Source: Sphingomonas lutea (GTDB lineage: Bacteria; Pseudomonadota; Alphaproteobacteria; Sphingomonadales; Sphingomonadaceae). From it: a stretch of DNA of 64,000 nucleotides. The stretch is from assembly GCF_014396785.1 (NCBI RefSeq), contig NZ_CP060718.1, positions 62,001-126,000 of the forward strand. The letters run 5' to 3'. The position numbers were made by a program, and so were the translations under genes. This document shows, in pieces, positions 1-9,796 of the stretch. The stretch's first letter is position 1; each line of letters begins with the position of its first letter. The notes beneath the pieces were generated by a model. That model did not search any database. It was not told where the DNA came from and saw only the letters and a list, made by a program, of their open reading frames with translations.

Positions 1-510
1 ACGTGGCAGCTGCTGCGCACCGCGAGCGACTGGTACAAATGCGGCGCGCCGGCCTTCGAAGTGCCGCCGACGCAGGAATGGCCCAACCTGGTCCAGACGT
101 TGCGTTATGCGCGCGACCGGGTGATCCCCGCGATCGGCCCGGTCGAGCCGGTGTCGGTCTATCGCAACCCGATGCTCAACCAGTGCGCGGGCGGGGCGCG
201 CGAAAGCGCTCATCGCTTCATGCAGGCGGTCGATCTGGTCCCGCTGCGGCCGATCACGCGCGAAAACCTGATCCAGCAGTTGTGCGCCGTCCATGCCGGC
301 AGCGGTGCCGCTTATGGCGTCGGCCTGGGCTTTTACGTCGGGCTTCGCTTCCATATCGATTCGCGCAAGTTCCGGACCTGGGGCACCAATCACGAAGGCA
401 GCATCGCCTGCGCCCGAAGCTTTGACCTGGCGCGGTCGAGCGATCCCGATGCCGCGGCCGCTCACCCGCCCACTTCGCCGGGAGCGACAACGCCGCAGCA
501 AAAGAACTGA
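1..510 (+). CDS. M15-family D-Ala-D-Ala carboxypeptidase-like protein (5' end cut off)
   Basis: The frame is open from base 1, so the start lies outside the window and about 169 C-terminal residues are seen. They contain the M15 peptidase pattern: YRNP, then CAGGA, then SAHRFMQAVD (His-x6-Asp zinc ligands), and later FHIDSRKF, the His-x-Asp that supplies the remaining ligand and base. Family members cut or trim peptidoglycan stem peptides in the periplasm. The tail after about codon 145 is low-complexity Pro/Ala/Gln. Substrate and export signal cannot be judged because the N-terminus is missing. clpB starts 62 bp downstream on the same strand. Confidence 0.75.
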   Translation, partial: TWQLLRTASDWYKCGAPAFEVPPTQEWPNLVQTLRYARDRVIPAIGPVEPVSVYRNPMLNQCAGGARESAHRFMQAVDLVPLRPITRENLIQQLCAVHAGSGAAYGVGLGFYVGLRFHIDSRKFRTWGTNHEGSIACARSFDLARSSDPDAAAAHPPTSPGATTPQQKN

Positions 511-572
511 GCGCCGACGCTTGTGTTGCCGATGTGCAACACCATATGGGCGGCGGACTGAGGGGCTGACGA

Positions 573-3176
573 ATGGATTTGGAGAAACTGACCGAGCGCG
601 CACGAGGCTTCCTGCAGGCCGCGCAGACGATTGCGGTGCGCGAAAATCACCAGCGAATCACTCCGGCGCATTTGTTCAAGGCGTTGCTCGACGACGAGCA
701 GGGCATGGCCGCCGGGTTGATCGACGCGGCCGGCGGCGACGGCAAGGCCGCCAAGCGCGAGGCCGACCTGCTCGTGTCCGCCATTCCGGTCGTGACCGGC
801 AGCGGCGCCACCCAGGCGCCGGGCCTCGATGGCGACACGATCCGGATCCTCGACCAGGCGCAGCAGGTCGCGCAAAAGGCGGGCGACAGCTTCGTCACCG
901 TCGAACGCATCCTGCTGGCGATGGCGCTGGCGACAAGCACCGACGTCGGCGCCGCGCTCAAGCGCGCGGGCGTGTCGGCGCAGAGCCTCAACGCAGCGAT
1001 CGACAAATTGCGCGGCGGGCGCACCGCGGACACGCAATCCGCCGAGGACCGCTACGACGCCTTGAAGCGGTTCACGCGCGACCTCACGCAGGCAGCGCGC
1101 GACGGCAAGCTCGACCCAGTCATCGGCCGCGACGAGGAAATCCGCCGCACCATCCAGGTGCTTGCCCGCCGCACCAAGAACAACCCGGTGCTGATCGGCG
1201 AACCCGGCGTCGGCAAGACCGCGATTGCCGAAGGACTTGCGGTGCGCATCGCCAACGGCGACGTGCCCGACGGGATCAAGGACCGGCGCCTGCTGTCGCT
1301 CGACATGGGCGCGCTGATCGCCGGCGCGAAATATCGCGGCGAGTTCGAGGAGCGGTTGAAAGGCGTGCTCGACGAAGTGCGCCAGGCAGCGGGCGACATC
1401 ATCCTGTTCATCGATGAGATGCATACCCTCGTCGGCGCCGGGAAGGCCGAAGGCGCGATGGACGCGTCCAACCTGCTCAAGCCCGCACTGGCGCGAGGCG
1501 AATTGCACTGCATCGGCGCGACGACGCTCGAGGAATATCGCAAGCATGTCGAGAAGGACGCCGCGCTCGAACGGCGCTTCCAGCCGGTGTTCGTCGGCGA
1601 GCCGACCGTGCCCGACACCATTTCGATCCTGCGCGGCCTCAAGGAGAAGTATGAGCTTCACCACGGCGTGCGCATCACCGACGCGGCGATCGTCGCGGCG
1701 GCGACACTGGGCAACCGCTACATTACCGACCGTTTCCTGCCCGATAAGGCGATCGACCTGATGGACGAGGCGGCGAGCCGCATCCGCATGGAGGTCGAAA
1801 GCAAGCCCGAGGAAATCGAGAACCTCGACCGGCGGATCATCCAGCTCAAGATCGAGCGCGAGGCCCTGAAGAAGGAGCCCGACAAGGCGTCGAAAGACCG
1901 GCTCGGGAAGCTTGAGGAGGAACTTGCCAATCTCGAGCAGCAATCGTCCGAGCTGACGCAGCGCTGGCAGGCGGAAAAGGAAAAGATCAGCGCCGAAGCC
2001 AAGGTCAAGGAGCAGCTTGACGCCGCGCGGCTCGAACTTGAGCAGGCGCAGCGCGGCGGCGATCTCGCGAAAGCAGGGGAGCTTGCCTACGGGCGCATCC
2101 CCGAGCTCGAAAAGCAGCTCGCCGACGCGGAGACCGCGGCCAAGGGCGCGATGCTGCGCGAAGAGGTCACCGACCAGGATATCGCCGCGGTCGTCAGCCG
2201 CTGGACCGGCATTCCGGTCGAGCGGATGATGGAGGGCGAGCGCGAGAAGCTGCTGCAGATGGAAAACATCATCGGCGCGCGGGTCATCGGGCAGGAAGAT
2301 GCGGTCAAGGCTGTTGCCGCCGCTGTCCGCCGCGCCCGCGCGGGCCTGCAGGATCCCGACCGCCCGCTGGGGTCGTTCCTGTTCCTTGGCCCCACCGGCG
2401 TCGGCAAAACCGAACTGACCAAGGCGCTCGCCGAATTCCTGTTCGACGATGCGGGGGCGATGGTCCGCATCGACATGAGCGAGTTCATGGAAAAGCATGC
2501 GGTCGCGCGGCTGATCGGCGCGCCGCCGGGCTATGTCGGCTATGACGAAGGCGGCGTGCTGACCGAGGCGGTGCGGCGGCGGCCGTACCAGGTCGTGCTG
2601 TTCGACGAGGTCGAGAAGGCGCACGGCGACGTGTTCAACGTCCTGCTCCAGGTGCTCGACGACGGTCGCCTGACCGACGGGCAGGGCCGCACGGTAGATT
2701 TCACCAACACGATCATCATCCTGACCTCGAACCTCGGCTCGCAATATCTCGCGGGCCTCGGCGAGGACGAGCCGGTCGAGAAGGTCGAGCCGCAGGTGAT
2801 GGAAGTCGTGCGCGGGCATTTCCGCCCCGAATTCCTCAACCGGCTCGACGAGATCATCCTGTTCCACCGCCTGAGCGCGGGGCACATGGGACCGATCGTC
2901 GACATCCAGGTCGCACGGCTCGGACGGCTGCTCGAGGACCGCAAGATCCGGCTCGAATTGACCGACGCCGCGCGCGCCTGGCTCGGGCGCGTCGGCTACG
3001 ATCCCGTGTACGGCGCGCGGCCGCTCAAGCGCGCGGTGCAGAAATATCTGCAGGATCCGCTCGCCGACCGCATCCTGGCGGGCGAGATTGCGGACGGGAC
3101 CGTAGTGCGCGTCGACGAGGGCGACGGCCAGCTCGTGCTCACCCCGGCGGACGAGGTTCGCGCGGCCGCCGAATGA
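573..3176 (+). CDS. clpB: ATP-dependent disaggregase ClpB
   Basis: The 867-residue product has the usual ClpB length and domain order. A Clp-N repeat domain covers about residues 1-145. The first AAA+ domain has Walker A GEPGVGKT at 209-216 and Walker B ILFIDE. A long charged coiled-coil M-domain covers about 405-525 and marks ClpB rather than ClpA or ClpC. The second AAA+ domain has Walker A GPTGVGKT at 606-613, followed by the D2-small domain. ClpB forms a cytosolic hexamer that extracts polypeptides from aggregates together with DnaK/DnaJ. The sequence is intact. No clear sigma-32 promoter was identified in the short upstream gap. Confidence 0.97.
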   Translation: MDLEKLTERARGFLQAAQTIAVRENHQRITPAHLFKALLDDEQGMAAGLIDAAGGDGKAAKREADLLVSAIPVVTGSGATQAPGLDGDTIRILDQAQQVAQKAGDSFVTVERILLAMALATSTDVGAALKRAGVSAQSLNAAIDKLRGGRTADTQSAEDRYDALKRFTRDLTQAARDGKLDPVIGRDEEIRRTIQVLARRTKNNPVLIGEPGVGKTAIAEGLAVRIANGDVPDGIKDRRLLSLDMGALIAGAKYRGEFEERLKGVLDEVRQAAGDIILFIDEMHTLVGAGKAEGAMDASNLLKPALARGELHCIGATTLEEYRKHVEKDAALERRFQPVFVGEPTVPDTISILRGLKEKYELHHGVRITDAAIVAAATLGNRYITDRFLPDKAIDLMDEAASRIRMEVESKPEEIENLDRRIIQLKIEREALKKEPDKASKDRLGKLEEELANLEQQSSELTQRWQAEKEKISAEAKVKEQLDAARLELEQAQRGGDLAKAGELAYGRIPELEKQLADAETAAKGAMLREEVTDQDIAAVVSRWTGIPVERMMEGEREKLLQMENIIGARVIGQEDAVKAVAAAVRRARAGLQDPDRPLGSFLFLGPTGVGKTELTKALAEFLFDDAGAMVRIDMSEFMEKHAVARLIGAPPGYVGYDEGGVLTEAVRRRPYQVVLFDEVEKAHGDVFNVLLQVLDDGRLTDGQGRTVDFTNTIIILTSNLGSQYLAGLGEDEPVEKVEPQVMEVVRGHFRPEFLNRLDEIILFHRLSAGHMGPIVDIQVARLGRLLEDRKIRLELTDAARAWLGRVGYDPVYGARPLKRAVQKYLQDPLADRILAGEIADGTVVRVDEGDGQLVLTPADEVRAAAE

Positions 3177-4442
3177 TCAGCCGTCGCGCGCGGCGGCCAT
3201 GGCCGCGAACATGCTGCGCACCATGGCTTGCTCATGCTCGCTCATATGCGGGTTCCACGCGTCGAGGATGAGCACGGCGCGATCCCGGTCGCTGCGGTTC
3301 CACGCCTCGTGCTCGATCGTGTCATCGAACGCGAACGCTTCGCCCTCGCGCCATTCGCGAGTCTCACCGCCGACTCGGAAGGCGCAGTCGCCGGGCACGA
3401 TCAAGGGCAAATGGACGATGGCGCGGACGTTGGTCACGCCCGTGTGCGGCGGGATCGTCTTGCCGGCCTTGAGGATCGAAAAGAAGACGTGTGGGGCGCG
3501 CCCGCGGATGTGGCACAGCGGCATCTTGTCGACGATCGCCGCCGTTTTCGGGGCGCGCGCGCAGGCGCCGTCGATTCGCTCACCATCCTTCCACAAATGG
3601 AGCGAACCCCAATCGAGCGAATGGTCGAGCCGCGTCCAGATGTTCTCGGGCGTACCCGAGGGCATGTCGATATAGGGCACCAGCCCGGGATCGGGCGCGG
3701 CGAGGATCGCCGCGAGCTCCTCACGGATGATCGGGGTCGCCGCCTCCAACTCCGCGAACCAGGGGAAATGCGCGCGATCGAAGAACTCGTCGGCAGGCAG
3801 GAACGGGTAATGGAAACCGTGGCATTCATTGACGAAGATGCGCCGCTTTCCGATCAACCGATCGGCCGCGGCCGTTGCGCGGCGCCTGTCACGCTCGCTG
3901 GCACGCCCGACCTCTTCCGCAAGCGCGCTTTCGAGCTTCGCTTCAAGCACTTTGCGCTGCCGGGCGACACTTTCGCGCGCACGCGCGAAGGTCGCGGCGA
4001 GCTCCGGTGGCGGATTGGGGATTTGCGTGCCGAGCGCGACGACGCCGCTCCAGCGCCCTGCCGCCGCCGCGAGTTCGCCCCGGCGCTCGTGGAGCTCCGC
4101 CATGCGGATCAACGCCATGAGGTGAGTCTGGTCGATCCCCAATGCGCCTTCCAACGCCGCCTGTTCGCCCTCGTCATCGCCTTGAAGCCGCCGCGCTTTC
4201 GCGAGGTTCATCCACAGCGCGGCAGCGGCCGGGTCGCCCTCGACGGCGCGCTCGAAATGGCCGGCGGCCGTGCGCGCATCCCCCCGCGCCAGCGCGTCGA
4301 GCCCCAGGGCATTACGAGCAAGCGGATGGGTGGGGTCGATATCAACGACCGCGCTGAAATGACGTGTCGCTTCGTCCGCCCGGCCCGCCTGACGCGCCTG
4401 GACGGCCGCGCTGAGATGCTGGTCCACTGAAACTTTCGGCAT
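3177..4442 (-). CDS. TPR-containing aspartyl/asparaginyl beta-hydroxylase family protein
   Basis: The 421-residue product starts at ATG 4442 (MPKVSVDQ). Residues 1-130 are TPR-like helical repeats. The C-terminal half is an Asp/Asn beta-hydroxylase fold (Fe(II)/2-oxoglutarate cupin): PPHTGVTNVR gives the first iron His and FDDTIEHEAWN the second His. Such enzymes hydroxylate Asp or Asn side chains or related small molecules. It is divergent from the sulfotransferase-like gene at 4505 with only 62 bp between, and both lie next to a TonB-dependent receptor, which suggests a shared but unknown job. It is convergent and abutting with clpB. The fold is clear; the substrate is unknown. Confidence 0.82.
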   Translation of the reverse strand: MPKVSVDQHLSAAVQARQAGRADEATRHFSAVVDIDPTHPLARNALGLDALARGDARTAAGHFERAVEGDPAAAALWMNLAKARRLQGDDEGEQAALEGALGIDQTHLMALIRMAELHERRGELAAAAGRWSGVVALGTQIPNPPPELAATFARARESVARQRKVLEAKLESALAEEVGRASERDRRRATAAADRLIGKRRIFVNECHGFHYPFLPADEFFDRAHFPWFAELEAATPIIREELAAILAAPDPGLVPYIDMPSGTPENIWTRLDHSLDWGSLHLWKDGERIDGACARAPKTAAIVDKMPLCHIRGRAPHVFFSILKAGKTIPPHTGVTNVRAIVHLPLIVPGDCAFRVGGETREWREGEAFAFDDTIEHEAWNRSDRDRAVLILDAWNPHMSEHEQAMVRSMFAAMAAARDG

Positions 4443-4504
4443 GACGGCAGCTTGGGGGTGCCCACTGCCGGAGGTCAAGCGCGCTTGCGCAGCCGCCGGT
4501 CAAC

Positions 4505-5554
4505 ATGACAGAAGCCAAGTCCATGGCGACCGTCGCGTCCCCTCCTTTGGCGGAATTGATCCGGGACGGGCGCTGGCTTGCCCATCGCTACGACGAAGCT
4601 GGCGATGCAATCCAGTTCCGCCTTGTCGACCGCGAACGGCACCGGGCCGCCACGTTCCTGATCGATGCCGAGCTCGACGATCTGCCGATGGTCGCGGCGC
4701 CGCGCGCGGACTGCCTGGCGCAGGCGAAAGCGCTGCAGCCCCCGTCGCCGAGGTTCATTTTTCACTCCGCCTATTGCTGCTCGACACTGCTTGCCCGCGC
4801 CTTCGACATTCCCGGCACGGCGATGGGCTTCAAGGAGCCCCTGATCTTGAACGATATCGTCGGTCTGCAGCTACGGGGCGGCGACCCGCGCCAGGTCGCT
4901 GCGGCGCTTGATGCGGCATTGTGGTTGCTCGCGCGCCCGCTGAACGGCGCCGAAGTCAGCGTGATCAAGCCGTCCAACGTCTTCAACCCGCTGCTTCCGC
5001 TGGTGCTCGGGCTTCGACCCGACGTGCGGATCCTCCTTCTCCACGCGCCGCTGGAGCCGTTCCTGGCGTCCATCGCGCGGAAGGAGATCGAAGGTCGCGC
5101 CTGGGTCCGTGAGCTGATGTGGAAACTCATACGGTTGGGCCAGGTCAACCGCTTCGGATTGAGCGAGGAAGATCTTTATCGGCAAACGGACCTGCAGGCC
5201 GCGGCTACGGGCTGGCTTGCGCAGCAGGCCTTGTTCGAGGACATCGCCGCGGCGCATCCGCAAACGGTTCGGACGGTCGACAGCGAAGCGTTGATGGCGA
5301 ATCCCGCCACTGCCGTGGCCGAGCTGGGCCGCCACTTCGCGCTCGACGTCGACGCGGCAGCAATCGCCGCCGGGCCCGCTTTTACCCGCCACAGCAAGGA
5401 CGGCTCCAGTTACTCGGCGGCCGAACGCTCCGCGGAGGCCGATCGAGGCATTGAGGTCCACAAGCGCGAGGTCGGCATCGTGACCGAATGGAGCCGTCGA
5501 TTGGCGGACCACCTCGGGATCTCGCTCAACCTTCCCAGACCCCTGCTGACCTAG
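4505..5554 (+). CDS. Sulfotransferase-like P-loop protein
   Basis: The 349-residue product contains PRFIFHSAYCCSTLLAR at about 83-99, which resembles the PAPS 5'-phosphate-binding loop of sulfotransferases with its Ser/Thr run. Later come a VIKPSN stretch and a strand-rich RILLLH segment, as in the sulfotransferase core. No signal peptide is seen. An alternative start lies 18 bp downstream (MATVASPP). It is divergent from the TPR/hydroxylase gene and convergent with the TonB-dependent receptor, and the hairpin at 5601-5631 follows it. Sphingomonads commonly carry such proteins beside TonB receptors, but acceptor and activity are unproven. Confidence 0.65.
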   Translation: MTEAKSMATVASPPLAELIRDGRWLAHRYDEAGDAIQFRLVDRERHRAATFLIDAELDDLPMVAAPRADCLAQAKALQPPSPRFIFHSAYCCSTLLARAFDIPGTAMGFKEPLILNDIVGLQLRGGDPRQVAAALDAALWLLARPLNGAEVSVIKPSNVFNPLLPLVLGLRPDVRILLLHAPLEPFLASIARKEIEGRAWVRELMWKLIRLGQVNRFGLSEEDLYRQTDLQAAATGWLAQQALFEDIAAAHPQTVRTVDSEALMANPATAVAELGRHFALDVDAAAIAAGPAFTRHSKDGSSYSAAERSAEADRGIEVHKREVGIVTEWSRRLADHLGISLNLPRPLLT

Positions 5555-5600
5555 ACGCCAAGTCGTCGCGCCACCGGACTTTAGTCTGGCATCAAGGCGC

Positions 5601-5631
5601 AAAAAAAGGGCGGGTCCGAAGACCCGCCCTT
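5601..5631 (-). terminator. Rho-independent terminator of the TonB-receptor gene
   Basis: An 11-bp perfect stem (AAGGGCGGGTC with GACCCGCCCTT) closes a CGAA loop, which reads UUCG on the minus strand. On the minus strand the stem runs into seven T residues (the A tract at 5601-5607). It lies 25 bp beyond the receptor stop codon. It may also slow transcription arriving from the sulfotransferase-like gene. Confidence 0.9.
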
Positions 5632-5655
5632 CCCCTTTGATCTGCTTCGCGTTCG

Positions 5656-8600
5656 TTAGAACTTGATGCGGGCCGCGGCGCCGAAACGACGGCCGAGGGA
5701 GTCGTAGGTGCCCGGATAGGTATTACCCGAGTTGAAGGCCGTCGAACCAACCGAGTTACCAACGTTCGGCGGATCCTTGTCGAACAGGTTCTGGATGGTG
5801 AACGTGAAGTCGAAATTCTCGCTCACGTTATACCGGGTCGACAGGTCGAAGTAGTGGTAGGTCGGGATGCGGGTGTACTGCGCATCGGTGACGCAAGCGA
5901 ACGGATCGAAGCCGTCGACGTCCGGGCAGACACCTTCCGCATCGGCACGCTCCTCAGCAAGCTGGATCGGCTCGTATTGCAGCTTGTGGATGTAGCGCCA
6001 CAAGACCGAGAGATCGACCTTGCCGAGCGACAGCGTGCTGCGCTGGCTGAAGGTGAACTCAGGGTTCGGCGAGCCGCAGTTCACGCTGTAGAAGCCGGTG
6101 CAATCGCGGTTGAGCGCGCTCGGCGTGGCCTGGAACTTGCTGTTGCGCGTCCAGTTGCCCGCGAAGCTGAGGTTGATGCGTGCCGGCGAACCGATCAGCG
6201 TGCCGAGGCTCCGCCGATAGTTGGCCACGAGGTCGACACCGTCGGTTTCGATCTTGCCGAGGTTCGACAATGCACCGAACAGGCCCGGCGTGGTCGCCGG
6301 GTCACCCGACAGCGAGCCCGTCGCGGGGTTACGGCCGATGACCGTACAAGCCGGGTTGGCCGCATTCGGGCTGCCGAAACATGCCGCGATCAGGTCGCCC
6401 GGGGTCGGGGTGGTGATCGCCTCGGTGACCTTGATGTTGTAATAATCGATCGTCGCGTCGAAGCCCGGCAGGAAGCTCGGGCGGATGACCGCACCGACCG
6501 TCCAGGTCTTGGCCGTTTCCGGCTGCAGGAACGGGTTACCGCCGGTCGTGATGTTGACCTGGCCGGCCGCCGGCGACGGGATCGACCCGATAAACGACGG
6601 ATCAGCACCCTGAGCGATACAAACCGCTGTGAGAGCGGCGTTACCAACCGGGTTCTGACCTTGGCAGGGATCGGTACCGAGGTTGGTCAGCACCGTGTTC
6701 ACCGGCGAGAACAATTCGCCGATGTTCGGAGCGCGGACGGCGCGGTTGAAATTGCCGCGGATCTTGAGATCGCGCACCGGCGCCCAGCTACCGGCGACCT
6801 TGTAGGTGGTGGTGTTGAACTTCGGCGAGCCCGCAATGTCGATCGTGTAGTGCGACCGGCGAATACCCGCTTCGACCTGAAGTTCCTGCATGAACGGGCG
6901 GTCGGAGACGAGCGGCGCGATGACTTCGGCGAAGCCTTCATACACGTCGAACTGACCGGTGATGTCCGGCGACGCACCGCCCGAGCCACCCAAGTCGCCA
7001 GCGCGAGCCAAGGCATCGGCGCGGGTGTTGGCGTAGTCCTTGCGATACTCGCCGCCGATGGCGAACGAGATCGGCTGGTCCGACCACAATTGCACCGGCG
7101 TGTCGCCGTTGATCGTGGCGCGAGCCTGCGTGCGCTTGTTGAAGTTGGCCGTCTGCGATTCATCCGACAGGAAATCGAGGCTGCCCGGCGTCAGCGTGCC
7201 GTTGCCGCCGAAGAAGTTGGCCGGGACGCAGCCCGCGCTCGAGCTGGTGCCCGACCCGGTGGTCACGTTAAATCCGGCGTTCGGAGAAAGGCAGCTCGTG
7301 GCGCTAGAGGCGAACACGGCAGCGCGAATCCGCGAGTTCAAGGCGTAGCCCTGAATGGTCTGACGGCGCGTGCTCTGACCGCGCGAGGCCCAAACGTCCC
7401 AGCCGATCTCATTGGTGATGTCACCACGAGCGCCGACGCGGAAGTCGAACACCTGCGTGTTATAGCTGCTGATGCGCGGCCCAAGCTCCGTCGCGCGACG
7501 CGAGATATTGACGCGCGCAACCTGGAAGTTCGGGTCGGCCGGGGACAGCGCGGCAGCAGCAGCTGCGCAGCTGACGCCCGTCGAGGACAGCAACTGAACG
7601 CCCGCCGCTGCGCCAACGTCGGCACGGGCGCACAGAAGGTCACGCTGCGCCGCGGTCAGGAACGGGTTGCTGAAGGGGATCGCGACCGCGATGTTGAACG
7701 CACCCGACGGGGCGATGATCGTGTCGACCGTGTTGTTCGAATAGAGGCCACGGGCATAGACCGTGATCGCATCCGACAAGTCATAGTGACCCGCGCTGTA
7801 GAGGTTGTAGCGCTTAAACGGGGTCTGGAATACGTTGTAGGGTGCGAAGTTGAACGGACGGTCGGCGATCCCAAAGGCCGTGCCGTCGTCGGTGACCTGG
7901 ACGTTGGTGGTCGTTGTCGCCGTGGCCGCAGGCGCGCAAACACCAAGTGCCGTGGGCTCCGCCGGGCACAGGCCGAAGATGGTCGATGGGGTCGCGGTCG
8001 GCGAACCGAGCAGCGCCGGGTTCGGCGACTGCGAGTTGTTCGCGAACTGCGAATCCGGACGATCGCCGCCCTGGTAGACGGGGTCCGATTCCTGGTAGCC
8101 GACGCCGATCACCGCATTGCCGCGGCCGTCGTCGAAGTTGGCGCCGATGGTCAAATCGCCGCGCAAATAGTGGCCGTCACCGCGCTCGGTGATCTGGTTG
8201 GAAACACCCAGCTCCATGCCCGCGAAGTCGCTGCGGGTGATGAAGTTGACGACGCCCGACACCGCGTCGGCGCCGTAAGTCGTGGACGCGCCGCCGGTCA
8301 GCGCGTCGACCCGGTCGACCAGCGCCAGCGGGATGTTGTTCAAGTCGGTCGTGCCGGTGAGGTTGGTCGGGACGAGGCGGACGCCGTCGAGCAGGACCAG
8401 GTTGCGGTTGACGCCAATGCCGCGCAGGTTGACGAACGACGCACCCGCGTTGCCGTTGTTGATATTGCTGCCGACGCTGGCCGCGGCGCCCGGGATGGTA
8501 CGCAGCACTTCTTCGGCGACGTTGGTCTGCCGCAGCTGCATTTCTTCCTGGCCGATGACCGAGACCGGAGCGGCGCTGACCAGGTTGGGGTTACGAATGA

Positions 8601-8808
8601 GCGTGCCGGTAACGACGATCTCTTCGGCGCTGGTCGGCTCGGCCGGGCCAGCCGACTCGTTGCTCTGCGTACCAGCTTCCGGAGTCTCGTCGGCGGCCGG
8701 GGCAGCGCCCTCAGCCGGGTTCGCCTGTCCGTACGCCGGTGCGGCAAAAACCATGCCCGCAATCACGGTGGTCGCCAGCAGCGAACCCTTAAAGTTGCTC
8801 TTCGACAT
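5656..8808 (-). CDS. TonB-dependent outer-membrane receptor
   Basis: The 1050-residue product has a Sec signal peptide (hydrophobic core, cleavage near APAYGQ at about residue 27) and an acidic linker. The plug domain begins at EEIVVTGTLIRNP (a TonB-box-like start) and includes LRGIGVNRNLVLLDGVRL and TYGADAVSGVVNFIT. A long beta-barrel ends in ARIKF with the usual terminal Phe. Such receptors import large or scarce ligands across the outer membrane using TonB-ExbBD energy. The ligand is unknown. The neighbouring oxygenase and sulfotransferase-like genes hint at a modified ligand. A good ribosome site (AAGGGGA) precedes ATG 8808. Confidence 0.95.
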   Translation of the reverse strand: MSKSNFKGSLLATTVIAGMVFAAPAYGQANPAEGAAPAADETPEAGTQSNESAGPAEPTSAEEIVVTGTLIRNPNLVSAAPVSVIGQEEMQLRQTNVAEEVLRTIPGAAASVGSNINNGNAGASFVNLRGIGVNRNLVLLDGVRLVPTNLTGTTDLNNIPLALVDRVDALTGGASTTYGADAVSGVVNFITRSDFAGMELGVSNQITERGDGHYLRGDLTIGANFDDGRGNAVIGVGYQESDPVYQGGDRPDSQFANNSQSPNPALLGSPTATPSTIFGLCPAEPTALGVCAPAATATTTTNVQVTDDGTAFGIADRPFNFAPYNVFQTPFKRYNLYSAGHYDLSDAITVYARGLYSNNTVDTIIAPSGAFNIAVAIPFSNPFLTAAQRDLLCARADVGAAAGVQLLSSTGVSCAAAAAALSPADPNFQVARVNISRRATELGPRISSYNTQVFDFRVGARGDITNEIGWDVWASRGQSTRRQTIQGYALNSRIRAAVFASSATSCLSPNAGFNVTTGSGTSSSAGCVPANFFGGNGTLTPGSLDFLSDESQTANFNKRTQARATINGDTPVQLWSDQPISFAIGGEYRKDYANTRADALARAGDLGGSGGASPDITGQFDVYEGFAEVIAPLVSDRPFMQELQVEAGIRRSHYTIDIAGSPKFNTTTYKVAGSWAPVRDLKIRGNFNRAVRAPNIGELFSPVNTVLTNLGTDPCQGQNPVGNAALTAVCIAQGADPSFIGSIPSPAAGQVNITTGGNPFLQPETAKTWTVGAVIRPSFLPGFDATIDYYNIKVTEAITTPTPGDLIAACFGSPNAANPACTVIGRNPATGSLSGDPATTPGLFGALSNLGKIETDGVDLVANYRRSLGTLIGSPARINLSFAGNWTRNSKFQATPSALNRDCTGFYSVNCGSPNPEFTFSQRSTLSLGKVDLSVLWRYIHKLQYEPIQLAEERADAEGVCPDVDGFDPFACVTDAQYTRIPTYHYFDLSTRYNVSENFDFTFTIQNLFDKDPPNVGNSVGSTAFNSGNTYPGTYDSLGRRFGAAARIKF

Positions 8809-8873
8809 TCTTATCCCCTTCTCGAAACCCCGGCTCGCAGCCGCATAATATGTTGCAGCCGGGAGACCGGCGC

Positions 8874-8941
8874 TGATTTGCCGTTCCTACGGGTAAGAAG
8901 CGGAGCAAATCAATGAGACGCGCGCCGCCGACCGCAAATCA
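8874..8941. promoter_or_regulatory. Three GCAAATCA octamers upstream of the TonB receptor
   Basis: The octamer occurs inverted at 8874-8881 and direct at 8905-8912 and 8934-8941. Centres are 31 and 29 bp apart, about three helical turns. All lie 65-133 bp upstream of the receptor start. A related TGCATTTGA follows near 8953. The arrangement suggests a regulator-binding array; the regulator is unknown. Confidence 0.4.
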
Positions 8942-9033
8942 TGGCAGCCATGTTGCATTTGAGGCACAGGTTGCTTTCACGGCAAAGTTGCGCAGGATTG
9001 CAGGGGGCTAAGCTTCAACCGGAGAATCATCGA

Positions 9034-9585
9034 ATGCGTTGGCGTAATGCGCTGATCCTTGCCGCCATTGCCGCGGCACCCGCGGGCGTCGCCGCCGCAC
9101 AGTCGCGCGCGCCGCAAGCGATGCCGACCGATGCCAACAACCCGCTGGTCAAGGCGCTCGAAGCCTGCCGCAAGATCCCCGACGCCGCGCAGCGCGTTGC
9201 TTGCTACGACGCGGCAAGCGCGGCGCTGGTCAATGCGACGACGTCCGGCCAGGTCCGCGTGGTCGACCGCAACGAAGTGCGCCGCGCACGGCGTTCGCTG
9301 TTCGGCTTTTCCCTGCCGCGACTGCCCTGGTTCTCCGGCGACGACAGCCAGAACGACCCGGACGACCGCCTCGATTCGACGATCAAGTCGGCGTGGCTCC
9401 TGAAGGGCGCCGGGCGCTACCGGATCGTCTTGGCCGACAATGCGGTGTGGGAAACGACCGAAAGCAAGCTGAACTGGATCGCGCCCCGGCCGGGACAGAA
9501 GATCACGATCCTCAAGGGCGTGCTCGGAAACTACTTCCTTTCAGTCGATGGGCAGGTCGGCCTTCGGGGTCGCCGCGTCGGCTAA
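9034..9585 (+). CDS. Secreted hypothetical protein with N-terminal CR-x-IP...CYD motif
   Basis: The 183-residue product starts at ATG 9034, preceded by GGAG. An Ala-rich signal peptide ends near VAAAQ (about residue 23). The mature N-terminus has ALEACRKIP followed by RVACYDAA, two Cys in a pattern seen in small periplasmic proteins with a DUF-type CYD motif, and probably disulphide bonded. The rest is basic and strand-rich (WLLKGAGRYRIVL). No catalytic residues are recognised. It overlaps the stop of the convergent DUF2093 gene by 4 bp. Confidence 0.65.
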   Translation: MRWRNALILAAIAAAPAGVAAAQSRAPQAMPTDANNPLVKALEACRKIPDAAQRVACYDAASAALVNATTSGQVRVVDRNEVRRARRSLFGFSLPRLPWFSGDDSQNDPDDRLDSTIKSAWLLKGAGRYRIVLADNAVWETTESKLNWIAPRPGQKITILKGVLGNYFLSVDGQVGLRGRRVG

Positions 9586-9791
9586 CCGGCAGCGCTCCGC
9601 CGCTCGGCCTCGGCGCTCGCTTCGGCATCGGCGTATGGCTCCTGCCGATCGACGCTCCAATAGCGCAGTTCGTGAAGCGAAATGCGCGTCCCGGTGATCG
9701 CACAGACGACATGATCGCCGTCGGCAAGCAGCCTGAACGTGCCCGGCAGATAGCGGACCCGCGCCGTCCGACCGCTTCCAGACATCAACAT
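9582..9791 (-). CDS. DUF2093 family small protein
   Basis: The 69-residue protein has the DUF2093 core: VRYLPGTFRLLADGDHVVCA, then TRISLHELRYWSV. The family is small, soluble and of unknown function, and in alphaproteobacteria it is typically encoded just after xseA, as here (5 bp after the xseA stop). A GAGGAG ribosome site lies inside the end of xseA, so translation is probably coupled. Two ATG codons (9791, 9785) are possible starts; the first has better spacing. Confidence 0.85.
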   Translation of the reverse strand: MLMSGSGRTARVRYLPGTFRLLADGDHVVCAITGTRISLHELRYWSVDRQEPYADAEASAEAERRSAAG

Positions 9792-9796
9792 CGCTG

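Noticed and set aside
462..2885. A minus-strand 807-codon open frame opposite clpB
   Set aside because: Shadow of clpB with low-complexity Asp/Arg/Leu content and no domain.
5854..8916. A plus-strand 1,020-codon open frame opposite the TonB receptor
   Set aside because: The receptor frame has all family motifs; the opposite frame is Arg-rich with no recognisable domain.
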